Source of the DNA: VRUE01 sp963824215
GTDB taxonomy: Bacteria > Actinomycetota > Thermoleophilia > Solirubrobacterales > 70-9
DNA length: 64,000 nt
Assembly (NCBI GenBank): GCA_963824215.1
Contig: CAWGOE010000001.1
Span: 248,001 to 312,000, forward strand
Reading direction: 5' to 3'
Shown here piece by piece: positions 1-7,769 of this stretch (within the stretch, counting starts at the first letter, position 1; each line of letters starts with the position of its first letter). The notes beneath the pieces were generated by a model, which worked only from the letters and a program-made list of their open reading frames with translations, was not told the origin of the DNA and ran no database searches. Both the position numbers and the translations under genes were made by a program.

Positions 1-506
1 AGTGGTACGTCGACGCCGTCCTCAGCGAGGCCGACCGGATCGAAGGCAAGTGCGAGACCAGCACGGTCGACTGGGCGCTGGCCCTGCCCAACGCGGTCCT
101 CGCGCCGATCAACTGGGAGAACCTGAGCTTCACCAACGAAACGCAGAAAGCGGACCTGGAGGCCGGCGCGATCGACCCCCGCATCGTCGGCCTGCTCGGC
201 GCGATCACCCAGTCGCACCAGATCACGGTCTCCTCGCTGCGCTCCGACCACTCGATGTACACGGCCTCGGGCGGCGTCTCCAACCATTACTACGGCCGCG
301 CAATGGACATCGCCGCGGTCGACGGGGTCTCCTGCACCGATACGGCTACGACCTCTCCCTGCGGCGAGCTGGCGACGACGCTGGCATCGCTGCCCGCCCC
401 AGCGATGCCCACTGAGCTCATCTACTGCTTTGACGTGGACGGTCCCGGCCCAGCTTTCGCGCGCAGCGATCACTGCGACCACGTGCACGCCGGCTACGAC
501 AGCTGA
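1..506 (+). CDS. M15-like metallopeptidase / D-Ala-D-Ala carboxypeptidase-fold protein, C-terminal part
   Basis: The reading frame is open from the window edge (first full codon at 3) to TGA at 504-506, so only about 167 C-terminal residues are visible. Near the end the protein reads SNHYYGRAMDI and later CDHVHAGY. The pattern S-x-H-x-x-G-x-A-x-D followed by H-x-H is the usual zinc-ligand layout of VanY/M15-type peptidases, so a role in cell-wall peptide trimming is plausible. Four cysteines in the visible part (for example in GVSCTD and SDHCDH) suggest an exported, disulphide-bonded protein. Signal peptide and upstream domains lie outside the window. A catalytically inactive member of the fold cannot be excluded. 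Confidence 0.6.
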   Translation, partial: WYVDAVLSEADRIEGKCETSTVDWALALPNAVLAPINWENLSFTNETQKADLEAGAIDPRIVGLLGAITQSHQITVSSLRSDHSMYTASGGVSNHYYGRAMDIAAVDGVSCTDTATTSPCGELATTLASLPAPAMPTELIYCFDVDGPGPAFARSDHCDHVHAGYDS

Positions 507-539
507 CCGCAGGCAGCTTGCCAAAATAGCGAGCTTGCT

Positions 540-647
540 GGGGAAGGGGCCGGGGGTCCCCCCGCGGGAACTTGTGAGCCGCGCCGCTAAGGACCCAGAA
601 GCCCGACCGTCGCGGGTTCCAGCGGAGGGACCCCCGGCCCCTTCCCC
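540..647. repeat. Long palindromic element with 21-bp perfect arms
   Basis: Positions 540-560 and 627-647 are perfect inverted repeats of 21 bp, separated by 66 nt. The arms are G-rich then C-rich (GGGGAAGGGGCC at the outer end). A short inner stem GGAAC/GTTCC can form inside. The element fills most of the 200-bp gap between the peptidase-like gene and the GYD gene. It has the same size and geometry as the palindromes at 7613-7733 and 35060-35178, but I see no shared core sequence. It could act as a terminator for the upstream gene, although no T-run follows. Confidence 0.75.
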
Positions 648-706
648 GATAGGCGCGATTAACGTAGGCTCGAATCTCCCGCCGAAGCGCAAAGAAGGAG
701 AGTGCG

Positions 707-988
707 ATGCCTACTTACGTGATGCTTACGAATCTCACCGCCGAGGGTGTTCGGACGCTTAAGAACAATCCTGGACGGGTTGCTGAGGTCAACAAGGAGG
801 TTGAACAGATTGGCGCGAAAGTTCAGGCTCAGTATGCGACGCTCGGCCAATATGACTTCGTGACCATTGTTGAGGCTCCCGATGAGAAGACGATGGCCAA
901 GGTCTCGGTTGAGCTTGGGTCGCGCGGGACTATGACCAGTCAGACGCTTACCGCGATGCCGGCGGATGTGCTGGCTGACTCGCTTTAG
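707..988 (+). CDS. GYD domain-containing protein
   Basis: This is a 93-residue protein with the GYD-family signature: TYVMLTNLT at the N-terminus, LGQYDFVTIVEAPDE in the middle and GSRGTMTSQTLTA near the end. GYD proteins are small ferredoxin-like alpha/beta proteins of uncertain biochemical role. A good ribosome-binding site (AAGGAGAG) lies about 6 nt before ATG 707. It ends 9 nt before the TTG start of purD, so the two are probably co-transcribed; GYD genes often neighbour purine or methyltransferase genes. Its codons end in T far more often than those of the later pur genes. Confidence 0.85.
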   Translation: MPTYVMLTNLTAEGVRTLKNNPGRVAEVNKEVEQIGAKVQAQYATLGQYDFVTIVEAPDEKTMAKVSVELGSRGTMTSQTLTAMPADVLADSL

Positions 989-997
989 GTCACAAAC

Positions 998-2273
998 TTG
1001 AAGGTCCTGGTTGTAGGTGGCGGTGGGCGGGAGCACGCCTTGGTGCGGGCGTTTGCTCGCTCTCGTCGCTCTCCTGAGCTGCTCTGTGCTCCTGGCAACG
1101 CCGGGATTGCTGCTGATGCTGAGTGCTTGTCAGATGTCGGTGCTGACGATGTCGAGGCGATCGTTGCTGTGGCGCGGGAACGCGGCGTCGATCTGGTCGC
1201 GGTTGGGCCGGAGGCGGCGTTGGTTGCCGGAGTGGCCGATGCGTTGGAGGAGGAGGGGATCGCTGCCTTTGGGCCCAGTGGCGCCGCGGCTGAGCTGGAG
1301 GGATCCAAGGCCTTCGCCAAGCAGTTGATGCAGGAGGCAGGTGTGCCGACCGCCTCCTACGCGCTCTTGCGCAACCGCGAGGAGGCGCTTGAGCAGCTCG
1401 CCGCTACTTCCTATCCGGCGGTGCTCAAGGCCGATGGCCTGGCGGCCGGCAAGGGCGTGATCATCTGCGCGTCCGAAGCCTCGGCCCGTGACGCAATTGA
1501 GGTCTTCTTCGGCGAGCGGCGCTTCGGTGATACGACCGTGGTGCTGGAGGAGTTCCTCGAGGGCGAAGAGCTTCTCCCTGCTCGCCCTCTGTGACGGCGA
1601 GAACGTCGTGCCGCTGGCGCCAGCGCAGGACTACAAGCGGATCTTCGACGGTGACGAGGGACCGAACACCGGCGGCATGGGCAGCTACTCGCCGGTGCCC
1701 GGCTTCGGGCCGGTCGAGGTTGAAGAGATCGTCGATGCCGTCCACCGGCCGATCGTCGCCGCGATGGCGGCTCGGGGGATCCCCTTCCACGGCGTCCTCT
1801 ACGCCGGCCTGATGGTTGGCCCCGACGGTCCCAAGGTGCTCGAGTTCAACACCCGCTTCGGCGATCCCGAGACGCAAGCGGTGCTGCCGCGCCTGCGCTC
1901 CGACCTGGTCGACCTCTGCCTGGCGGCGCGCGAGCCAGGGGGACTGGCCAGCGCCGAGGCGGAGTTCGGCGGCGACTGGGCGGTGACCCTGGTGCTGGCC
2001 TCGGCCGGCTACCCGGAGTCCTCCTCGAGGGGCGACGTGATCAGCGGCCTCGAGGCGGCGGCCGAGCTGGCCGAGCTTACTCATGCCGGCACGGCCGAGC
2101 GGAGTGGTGAGATCGTCACCGCGGGCGGCAGGGTGCTCAACGTGACGGCGCTCGGCTCGACCCCCGCCACGGCACGCGATCGTGCGTACGATGCGGCGAG
2201 CCGGATCTCCTTCGACGGAATGCAGATCCGCTCCGACATCGCCGCCCGTGCGGTCGAGCGGGTACCCAGTTGA
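998..2273 (+). pseudogene. purD: Phosphoribosylamine-glycine ligase (PurD), interrupted by a +1 frameshift
   Basis: PurD joins glycine to phosphoribosylamine (step 2 of purine synthesis) and is an ATP-grasp enzyme. The N-terminal part (MKVLVVGGGGREHAL, then ADGLAAGKGVI) runs in one frame from TTG 998 to a stop at 1592-1594. The remainder (SLLALCDGENV, then EFNTRFGDPETQ) continues in the +1 frame to 2273. The junction is after GEE at 1562-1570, where four bases (1571-1574) stand in place of the expected single codon. One extra base restores a full protein of about 425 residues. Because every other visible pur gene is intact, a sequencing indel is at least as likely as gene loss. Codon usage changes near 1330, from T-rich to C/G third positions. 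Confidence 0.9.
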
Positions 2274-2298
2274 CGACGAGCTAACGAGAGAGGAAGTG

Positions 2299-2781
2299 AT
2301 GAGCGAGATCTCAGAGGAGCCGCAGCCGGCCGCGCCGACGACGATGCCCGCGGTGGAGGAGGCGTTCGAGGAAATCGAGGTCGACGCGCCCCACGTCGGA
2401 ATCATCATGGGCTCGAAAAGCGACAAGCCTAAGATGCAGCCCGCCGGGACTGCGCTGCAGGAAGCTGGCATCCGCTACGAGGTGCGGGTGATGAGCGCCC
2501 ACCGCGACCCCGAGCTGGTCCGCGAGTACTGCCACAGCGCCCGTATGCGTGGCTTGCGGGTGATCATCGCCGGCGCAGGGATGTCGGCCGCGCTGCCCGG
2601 CGTCGCCGCTGCCCACACCGACCTGCCGGTGATCGGCGTGCCGATCCTCGGCAAGAGCCTCGGCGGTCTCGACGCCCTGCTCTCGGCGGTCCAGATGCCT
2701 CCCGGCGTGCCCGTCGCCTGCGTCGCGGTCGACGGGGCAAAGAACGCCGGTCTGCTTGCCATCCGGATAATCAACGCGTGA
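2299..2781 (+). CDS. purE: N5-carboxyaminoimidazole ribonucleotide mutase (PurE)
   Basis: PurE moves the carboxyl group of N5-CAIR to give CAIR. The 160-residue product carries the family landmarks GIIMGSKSDKP, VMSAHRDPE and IAGAGMSAALPG, preceded by an acidic tail of about 34 residues (EEPQPAAPTT..., AVEEAFEEIEV) that is not part of the fold. ATG 2299 is chosen because GAGAGGAAG sits just upstream. The stop overlaps the GTG of purB, which implies translational coupling. Class I PurE normally depends on PurK, which is not in this window; the sequence alone does not exclude use of AIR plus CO2. Confidence 0.93.
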   Translation: MSEISEEPQPAAPTTMPAVEEAFEEIEVDAPHVGIIMGSKSDKPKMQPAGTALQEAGIRYEVRVMSAHRDPELVREYCHSARMRGLRVIIAGAGMSAALPGVAAAHTDLPVIGVPILGKSLGGLDALLSAVQMPPGVPVACVAVDGAKNAGLLAIRIINA

Positions 2782-4061
2782 TCCCCCGCTACACGCGTAA
2801 GGAGATCGGCGCGGTCTGGTCCCAGCAACGCAAGCTGGAGTGCTGGCTCGAGGTCGAGCTGGCGGCGACCGAGGCCTGGGCCGAGGAGGGCGTGGTTCCG
2901 GCCGAGGCGGCGGCGGCGGCCCGCGCCAACGCGGCGTTCACGGCCGAGGCGGTCAACGAGCGCGAGCGGGTCACCGATCACGACGTCGCCGCCTTCGTCG
3001 ACGTCGTCGCCCAGTCGGTCGGCGAGCACGGCCGCTGGGTCCATTACGGCCTCACCTCCTCCGACGTGCTCGACACGGCGCTTGCGCTGCAGCTGCGCCA
3101 GGCCGGCGAAGTTGTCCTCGCCTCCGCCCGCGCCTACCGCGACGCGCTGATCGAGCGGGCGCTCGAGCAGCGCGACACGCTCTGCGTCGGCCGCACCCAC
3201 GGCGTCCACGCCGAGCCGACCACCTTCGGCCTGCGCCTCGCCGGTTTCGCCTTCGAGGCCGACCGCAACCTCGCCCGCCTCAGCGACGCCTTCGAGCAGC
3301 TGCGCTTCGGCAAGCTCTCCGGCGCGGTCGGCACCTACGCCTCGGTGCCACCGGCGGTCGAGGCGCGGGTGATGGAGCGGCTCGGCCTGCAGCGCGAGGA
3401 CGTCGCCACCCAGGTCGTGCCGCGCGACCGCCACGCGGTGCTGACCTCGCGGATCGCGATCGCCGGCGCCGGTCTGGAGCGCTTCGCGACCGAGGTCCGC
3501 AATCTGCAGCGCACCGAGGTGCGCGAGGTCGAGGAGCCATTTGGCGCCGGCCAGAAGGGCTCCTCGGCGATGCCGCACAAGCGCAACCCGATCCGCACCG
3601 AGCGGATCACCGGCCTGGCCCGGGTGCTGCGCGGCTACGCGCAGACTGGCCTCGAGAACATCGCCCTCTGGCACGAGCGCGACATCTCCCACTCCGGCGC
3701 CGAGCGGGTGATCCTGCCCGACGCGACGATCGGCCTCGACTACATGCAGGACCTGGCGGCAAAGGTCGCGGCGGAAATGACGATCCGCGCCGACCGGATG
3801 AAGGAGAACCTCGAGCTGACCCACGGCGCCCTCTTCAGCCAGCGCGCCCTGACCGCCCTGGTCGAGTCCGGACTCAGCCGCGACGACGCCTACCGCATCG
3901 TCCAGGAGAACGCCCAGCGCGCCTGGGACACCGGGACCCACTTCCGAGAGCTGCTCGCCGAGGCCGCTCCCGACCTCGACCTCGATGCCGTCTTCGACTA
4001 CGACGCCTACCTCGGCCACGTGCCGACGATCTTCGAGCGCCTCGAAGCGCTGCGCGACTGA
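2778..4061 (+). CDS. purB: Adenylosuccinate lyase (PurB)
   Basis: PurB cleaves SAICAR to AICAR and adenylosuccinate to AMP, releasing fumarate both times. The protein has 427 residues, the usual size for the short bacterial form. It contains the fumarase/aspartase-superfamily signature GSSAMPHKRNP (about residue 260) with the flexible catalytic serine, plus the earlier substrate-contact stretch HYGLTSSDVLDT. The GTG start overlaps the purE stop by 4 nt, so the gene belongs to the GYD-purD-purE-purB run. Strong C/G third-position codon use is typical of the core genome here. Confidence 0.96.
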   Translation: MIPRYTRKEIGAVWSQQRKLECWLEVELAATEAWAEEGVVPAEAAAAARANAAFTAEAVNERERVTDHDVAAFVDVVAQSVGEHGRWVHYGLTSSDVLDTALALQLRQAGEVVLASARAYRDALIERALEQRDTLCVGRTHGVHAEPTTFGLRLAGFAFEADRNLARLSDAFEQLRFGKLSGAVGTYASVPPAVEARVMERLGLQREDVATQVVPRDRHAVLTSRIAIAGAGLERFATEVRNLQRTEVREVEEPFGAGQKGSSAMPHKRNPIRTERITGLARVLRGYAQTGLENIALWHERDISHSGAERVILPDATIGLDYMQDLAAKVAAEMTIRADRMKENLELTHGALFSQRALTALVESGLSRDDAYRIVQENAQRAWDTGTHFRELLAEAAPDLDLDAVFDYDAYLGHVPTIFERLEALRD

Positions 4062-4085
4062 TCGCCCCACCTACACTGAGAAGCG

Positions 4086-4403
4086 ATGCCCCAGGACCTT
4101 CCCATCGTTTGCTCACTCAACGCCGGCGATCTCGAACAGCGACTCGCGGCCATCGGTGAGATCGGGGCCAAGAGCCTCATCGACCGCAAAGAAGAAGGGG
4201 GCAGGCACTTGCTGCGCTTCCGCCCGGACGCAGAGGCCCGTGCAAGCCTGGAAGGGATCATCGAGGCAGAGAGGCAGTGCTGCGCATTCCTCGATCTCTC
4301 CCTGCAAGAGGACGGCGACCACCTGGTCCTGTCGATTGCCGCTCCAGCGGCGGGGCAGACGACGGCCGACGGGTTCGCGATGGCGTTCGCGGCAGCCCGT
4401 TAG
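4086..4403 (+). CDS. Small conserved hypothetical protein with an E-R-x-C-C motif
   Basis: This is a 105-residue soluble protein beginning PQDLPIVCSLNAGDLEQR, with a central AERQCCAFLDLSL stretch. The paired cysteines after an acidic/basic pair recall small actinobacterial proteins with an ERxCC signature that are often found beside metal- or redox-related genes; no function is established, and I do not assign one. It follows purB by 24 nt, so it may be carried on the same transcript, and it is followed by a thioredoxin-fold protein gene. Confidence 0.65.
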   Translation: MPQDLPIVCSLNAGDLEQRLAAIGEIGAKSLIDRKEEGGRHLLRFRPDAEARASLEGIIEAERQCCAFLDLSLQEDGDHLVLSIAAPAAGQTTADGFAMAFAAAR

Positions 4404-4416
4404 GGTTCTCGCAGCC

Positions 4417-4716
4417 GTGATCCTCTACACCTGCGGGCAGAAGAAATTTGGGCCGGGCTTTGCGCATCCGTGCGCGAAAGCGGGGAAGGCGCTCGACGCT
4501 GCCGGCTACACCTATGAGCTGCGCGTCGTCGGCGGCTACCGGCTGGCGCCCTGGACCTGGGGCGGCCGCGGCGAGGAGCGCGCTGAGGTGAAGAAGCTGA
4601 GCGGCACCAACGAGGTGCCGATCCTCATCCTCGACGACGGCGAGGTCATCTCCGGCTCGGGCGCGATCGCCCGCTGGGCTAGCGAACACCCGGCCGCGCA
4701 GAGATCCGCCAGCTGA
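4417..4716 (+). CDS. Glutaredoxin-like / GST N-terminal domain protein
   Basis: From GTG 4417 the product has 99 residues: ILYTCGQKKFGPGFAHPC at the N-terminus, a central NEVPILILDDGEVI with the cis-proline of thioredoxin-fold proteins, and GSGAIARWASEHP at the end, matching the GST N-terminal glutathione-site layout. Only this domain is present; there is no helical GST C-terminal domain. The active-site region has a single cysteine near the start (YTCGQ) rather than a C-x-x-C pair. It follows the preceding small gene by 13 nt, and a hairpin lies 30 nt downstream, so it probably ends the purE-side transcript. Confidence 0.7.
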   Translation: MILYTCGQKKFGPGFAHPCAKAGKALDAAGYTYELRVVGGYRLAPWTWGGRGEERAEVKKLSGTNEVPILILDDGEVISGSGAIARWASEHPAAQRSAS

Positions 4717-4746
4717 TCTGATCCGAGTCTGAGGGCGCCGGCATTG

Positions 4747-4782
4747 GAGCTGGGCCTACCAGAACATCGGAAGGCCCAGCTC
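4747..4782 (+). terminator. Hairpin terminator candidate after the GST-like gene
   Basis: GAGCTGGGCCT (4747-4757) pairs perfectly with AGGCCCAGCTC (4772-4782) around a 14-nt loop. It lies 30 nt after the last gene of the purD-side run and before the promoter region of the next gene. No long T-run follows (only GTTTC), so termination strength is uncertain. Confidence 0.5.
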
Positions 4783-4997
4783 GTGCCGTTTCATCTGATC
4801 AACCCGACTTCGTAATAGACAGCATTGGCAGGGCCGACTGAATCGCTGCGAGCCTCATCTCCTCACCCCCTTCCATTTGCTAAGGGAACTTGGAGAAGGT
4901 AGCCATGGGGGCCAGCATGGGAACTGATTCAGTTCCGTATTGGTAACTGCATAGACTCCCGGTGTTCAGTTAGTTAAGAGCAATCGGAGGACCTTGC

Positions 4998-6239
4998 ATG
5001 GCCGAAGTTCAAATAGCCGCCCAATCTCAGGAGTTCTTCTTGCAGCGCATGGGCGTCCTGTTCGCTGATCCGCTCCGCGAAAGGATCGTGACCGAGCTCT
5101 ACATGCGGGAAATGAGCCCGAGCGGGTTCCACGCTGAGTTCGGCGGGGGCTCGGTGCCCCGAGTCGACCGCCATTTCAAAAGGCTGGCCGAACACGGCTG
5201 GCTCACGTTCGTCCGCAGCGAGTCGGGCGGCCGCCGCCGTGGCAGCACCGAGCACTTCTACCGAACGACGGAACTTGCTGTCTTCGACAATGAGATCTGG
5301 GCCAATCTGCCACAGTCGATCCAGGCAGCCTTCAGCCACCGAAACTTCGAGCAGCTCGCCCAGCGAGTCCGTGACGCGCTGAAAGCCGGGACGTTCGACT
5401 GCCGCCCCGATCGCCACCTGAGCTGGACGCCGCTCTTGCTGGACCAACTCGGCTGGGAGCAACTGACCGCCAACGTCGATGCGCTCTTCGAATCTCTCGC
5501 CGACGAGCAAGCTGACGCCAGGCTCCGCCTGCTCAATTCCAGCGAGAGTCTGGTCCCCACCACGGTGGCTTTGGCCGCTTTCGAATCGCCCAGCCGCATC
5601 CGCAACGCAAGCGAAATACAGGCTGGCCCGAGCTCGACGAGCCAGGAGTCCCCGATCCCCCTGGCGCTGCGACTTTCCAAGGTGTTCGCCGATCCCCTCT
5701 GCCTGAAGATCGTTGCGGAGACGAATCTGCGGGAGATGAGCGCGGCCCAGTTCCACGAACAGTTCGGCGAAGCCACCGTCGCTGGTATTCGCCGCCGCTT
5801 CAAGACGCTGGCGGAAATCGGGTGGCTGCAGAAGGTCGGCGAGAAGACGGGTGGGCGACGGCGAGGGGCGACCGAGAACTTCTACCGTGCAACCGGGCCA
5901 GCGATCTTCCACAGCGAGACGTGGGTTGACGTGCCGGACTCAGTCAAGACGACGTATAGCTGGCGAACCTTCGAGCAGCTGTCCGACCAAGTCCAAGAAG
6001 CGATTGGGGCAGGCACCTTCGACGCTCGCCCAGACAGCCACCTCAGCTGGTGGCCGCTGCGACTCGACCAGCTCGGCTGGGAAAAAGTGGTCGCCGCTGT
6101 CGATGAACTGTTCGGCTTTGCCTTCGAAGCGCAGGAGGCCGCCAAGCGGCGGATGTCCAGCTCCGGCGAAGCGCCAATCACCACTACGCTTGCCCTGGCC
6201 GCGTTCGAATCGCCGAAGGACTCAGCGAGGGCGCACTGA
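4998..6239 (+). CDS. Tandem-duplicated winged-helix (ArsR-like) transcription regulator
   Basis: The 413-residue protein consists of two near-identical halves. Half 1 (about residues 10-195) and half 2 (about 215-405) each read FADPL-x-x-x-IV, then LREMS/YMREMS, then RHFKRLAEHGWL or RRFKTLAEIGWL, then GGRRRG-TE-FYR, and end in L-ALAAFESP. The recognition-helix and wing layout resembles ArsR/PadR-type wHTH domains, so one chain would form an intramolecular dimer. A 280-nt non-coding region with RBS GGAGGACC precedes ATG 4998. No metal-binding cysteine cluster is visible, and the target is unknown. Two unusually conserved copies in one gene point to a fairly recent internal duplication. Confidence 0.75.
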   Translation: MAEVQIAAQSQEFFLQRMGVLFADPLRERIVTELYMREMSPSGFHAEFGGGSVPRVDRHFKRLAEHGWLTFVRSESGGRRRGSTEHFYRTTELAVFDNEIWANLPQSIQAAFSHRNFEQLAQRVRDALKAGTFDCRPDRHLSWTPLLLDQLGWEQLTANVDALFESLADEQADARLRLLNSSESLVPTTVALAAFESPSRIRNASEIQAGPSSTSQESPIPLALRLSKVFADPLCLKIVAETNLREMSAAQFHEQFGEATVAGIRRRFKTLAEIGWLQKVGEKTGGRRRGATENFYRATGPAIFHSETWVDVPDSVKTTYSWRTFEQLSDQVQEAIGAGTFDARPDSHLSWWPLRLDQLGWEKVVAAVDELFGFAFEAQEAAKRRMSSSGEAPITTTLALAAFESPKDSARAH

Positions 6240-6261
6240 GACGCGGCCCGCCGTACCGGGG

Positions 6262-7596
6262 CTAGGCGGCGACCAGCTCGCGCGCCGGCTGGCGCGCGTC
6301 GAGGACGACCGGGGTGCCGTCCTTCGGCGAGAGGGTGATGTTGCGGCGGCCGATCTTCTCCGGCCGCGGGTTCGCCTTGCGCAGCTCGCAGCGGGTCAGC
6401 ACCTCGCGCAGGACGATCCGCATCTCGAACTCGGCGAAGGCGGCGCCGAGGCAGCGACGGATGCCGCCGCCGAAGGGGATCCAAGCGTAGGTGTCCGGCG
6501 ACTCCTCGAGAAAGCGCTCGGGCCGGAAAGCGAAGGGATCGGGGTAGACGTCGGCGCGCGTGTGGGCGAGCCAGATCGCCGGGGTCACGTCGGTGCCGGC
6601 GGGCAGGGTGAGTCCATCGGCGACGAGATCCGTGGCGAGGCGACGGCCGGCGAGCGGCACCACCGGCCGCAGCCGCAGCGACTCGCTGATCGTCGCTCGC
6701 AGGTAATCCTCCTCCCCGGCCTCGAGCGACTCGCGCAGTCGCGCCAGCTCGCGCGGATGGCGCAGCAGCAGGTCGAAGGTCCAGGCTAGCGCCGTCGCGG
6801 TCGTCTCGTGGCCGGCGAGCAGCAGCGTCATCAGCTGGTCGCGAAGATCTTCATCGCTCATCTCCCCGCCGTCCTCGAAGCGGGCCTGCATCAGCAGCGA
6901 GAGGATGTCGCCGCGCTCCTCCAGGTCGTCGCGCTTGCGATGGTCGGCGATCTCCGCGTAGAGCAGGTCGTCGGCGGCTTTCAGCTGAGCCTCGAATTTC
7001 GCCCAGGGCCCGCGGCCGCCGAAGCGACGGGTGGCCAGGCCGATCAGTTGGGTGAACGGCGAAGAAGTTTCCTCCAGCACCCGGGTCAGCACGACGCGCA
7101 GCTGCTCCAGCCGCGGCCCCTCGGCGACGCCGAAGACGACGCGCAGGATCACCTCCAGCGTCATCGCCTGCATGTGGGGGTGGATCGCGAACTCCTCGCC
7201 GAGCGGCCAGGAGTCGATCTCGGCGTCGACGATCTCGCTGACAATCGGCTCATAAGAGCGCATCCGCTCGCCATGAAAGGCGGGAAGCATCAGTTTGCGG
7301 TGGGCGAGGTGGTCGCTGCCCTCGATCACCAGTACCGAGTGGGGGCCGACAACGGGAGTCAGCACCACCTCCCGCCCCGGCGGCAACCCATGCGACCGCT
7401 CCGTATAGAGAGCCTTAATCGCTGCCGGATCAGAAATCATCACCATCGGCCGCTCGAAGCTGAGGAACTTGACACTGAACGAGTCCCCGAACTTCTCCCG
7501 ACACTCCTGCATGAACGGGAGAGGACGGAAGCTCCAGCGCAGCGTCTGAACGAGCGGTGACGACTTAGGTTCCGGCGGCAGCATCACCCGAAGCAT
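6262..7596 (-). CDS. Cytochrome P450
   Basis: The 444-residue protein shows all main P450 landmarks: the I-helix LLLAGHETTATAL, the K-helix ESLRLRP and the haem-binding loop FGGGIRRCLG with the axial cysteine near residue 382. A haem monooxygenase of the soluble bacterial type is certain; the substrate is not. No ferredoxin or reductase gene is adjacent, so electrons must come from elsewhere. The start is taken as ATG 7596 (alternative ATG 7584); there is no clear Shine-Dalgarno. A 121-nt palindromic element begins 17 nt upstream. The first 80-100 codons are less C/G-biased at third positions than the rest of the gene. Confidence 0.93.
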   Translation of the reverse strand: MLRVMLPPEPKSSPLVQTLRWSFRPLPFMQECREKFGDSFSVKFLSFERPMVMISDPAAIKALYTERSHGLPPGREVVLTPVVGPHSVLVIEGSDHLAHRKLMLPAFHGERMRSYEPIVSEIVDAEIDSWPLGEEFAIHPHMQAMTLEVILRVVFGVAEGPRLEQLRVVLTRVLEETSSPFTQLIGLATRRFGGRGPWAKFEAQLKAADDLLYAEIADHRKRDDLEERGDILSLLMQARFEDGGEMSDEDLRDQLMTLLLAGHETTATALAWTFDLLLRHPRELARLRESLEAGEEDYLRATISESLRLRPVVPLAGRRLATDLVADGLTLPAGTDVTPAIWLAHTRADVYPDPFAFRPERFLEESPDTYAWIPFGGGIRRCLGAAFAEFEMRIVLREVLTRCELRKANPRPEKIGRRNITLSPKDGTPVVLDARQPARELVAA

Positions 7597-7612
7597 CGCA
7601 GACGCCGGATTA

Positions 7613-7733
7613 GAGGCGTCGGGGTGTCCCTCCGGCACAGCGGCGTCCTCTTTTTCGCCCCACCAGCAACCTCGGACAGCCGCAAACTCCGAGGCGAAAA
7701 ACCCAGCAAGCCGGAGGGACACCCCGACGCCTC
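7613..7733. repeat. Nested palindromic element between the P450 and purC genes
   Basis: Outer arms 7613-7636 and 7710-7733 are perfect 24-bp inverted repeats. Inside, TTTTTCGCC (7651-7659) pairs with GGCGAAAAA (7693-7701), and CTCGG (7671-7675) with CCGAG. The unpaired strands GCGGCGTCCT (7640-7649) and ACCCAGC (7701-7707) recur in the palindrome inside pdhC at 35060-35178, whose stems have different but again complementary sequences. The element occupies the divergent gap between the P450 start and the purC promoter. Confidence 0.85.
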
Positions 7734-7755
7734 CCCACCCCGCCTCTGCCCTCGC

Positions 7756-7769
7756 TAGCATCGGCCTCC
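7756..7769 (+). promoter_or_regulatory. Probable -10 element and leaderless start of purC
   Basis: TAGCAT at 7756-7761 lies 8 nt before the purC GTG, and no Shine-Dalgarno is present. The same TAnnnT-(6-8 nt)-start layout occurs at purS, thiE, drrA-like, the nitronate monooxygenase gene and others here, suggesting transcripts that begin at or next to the start codon. Confidence 0.55.

Noticed and set aside
2475..4070. Long open frame antisense to purE-purB
   Set aside because: The same shadow effect; the composition is V/E/G/R-rich without any domain, and purB is intact on the plus strand.
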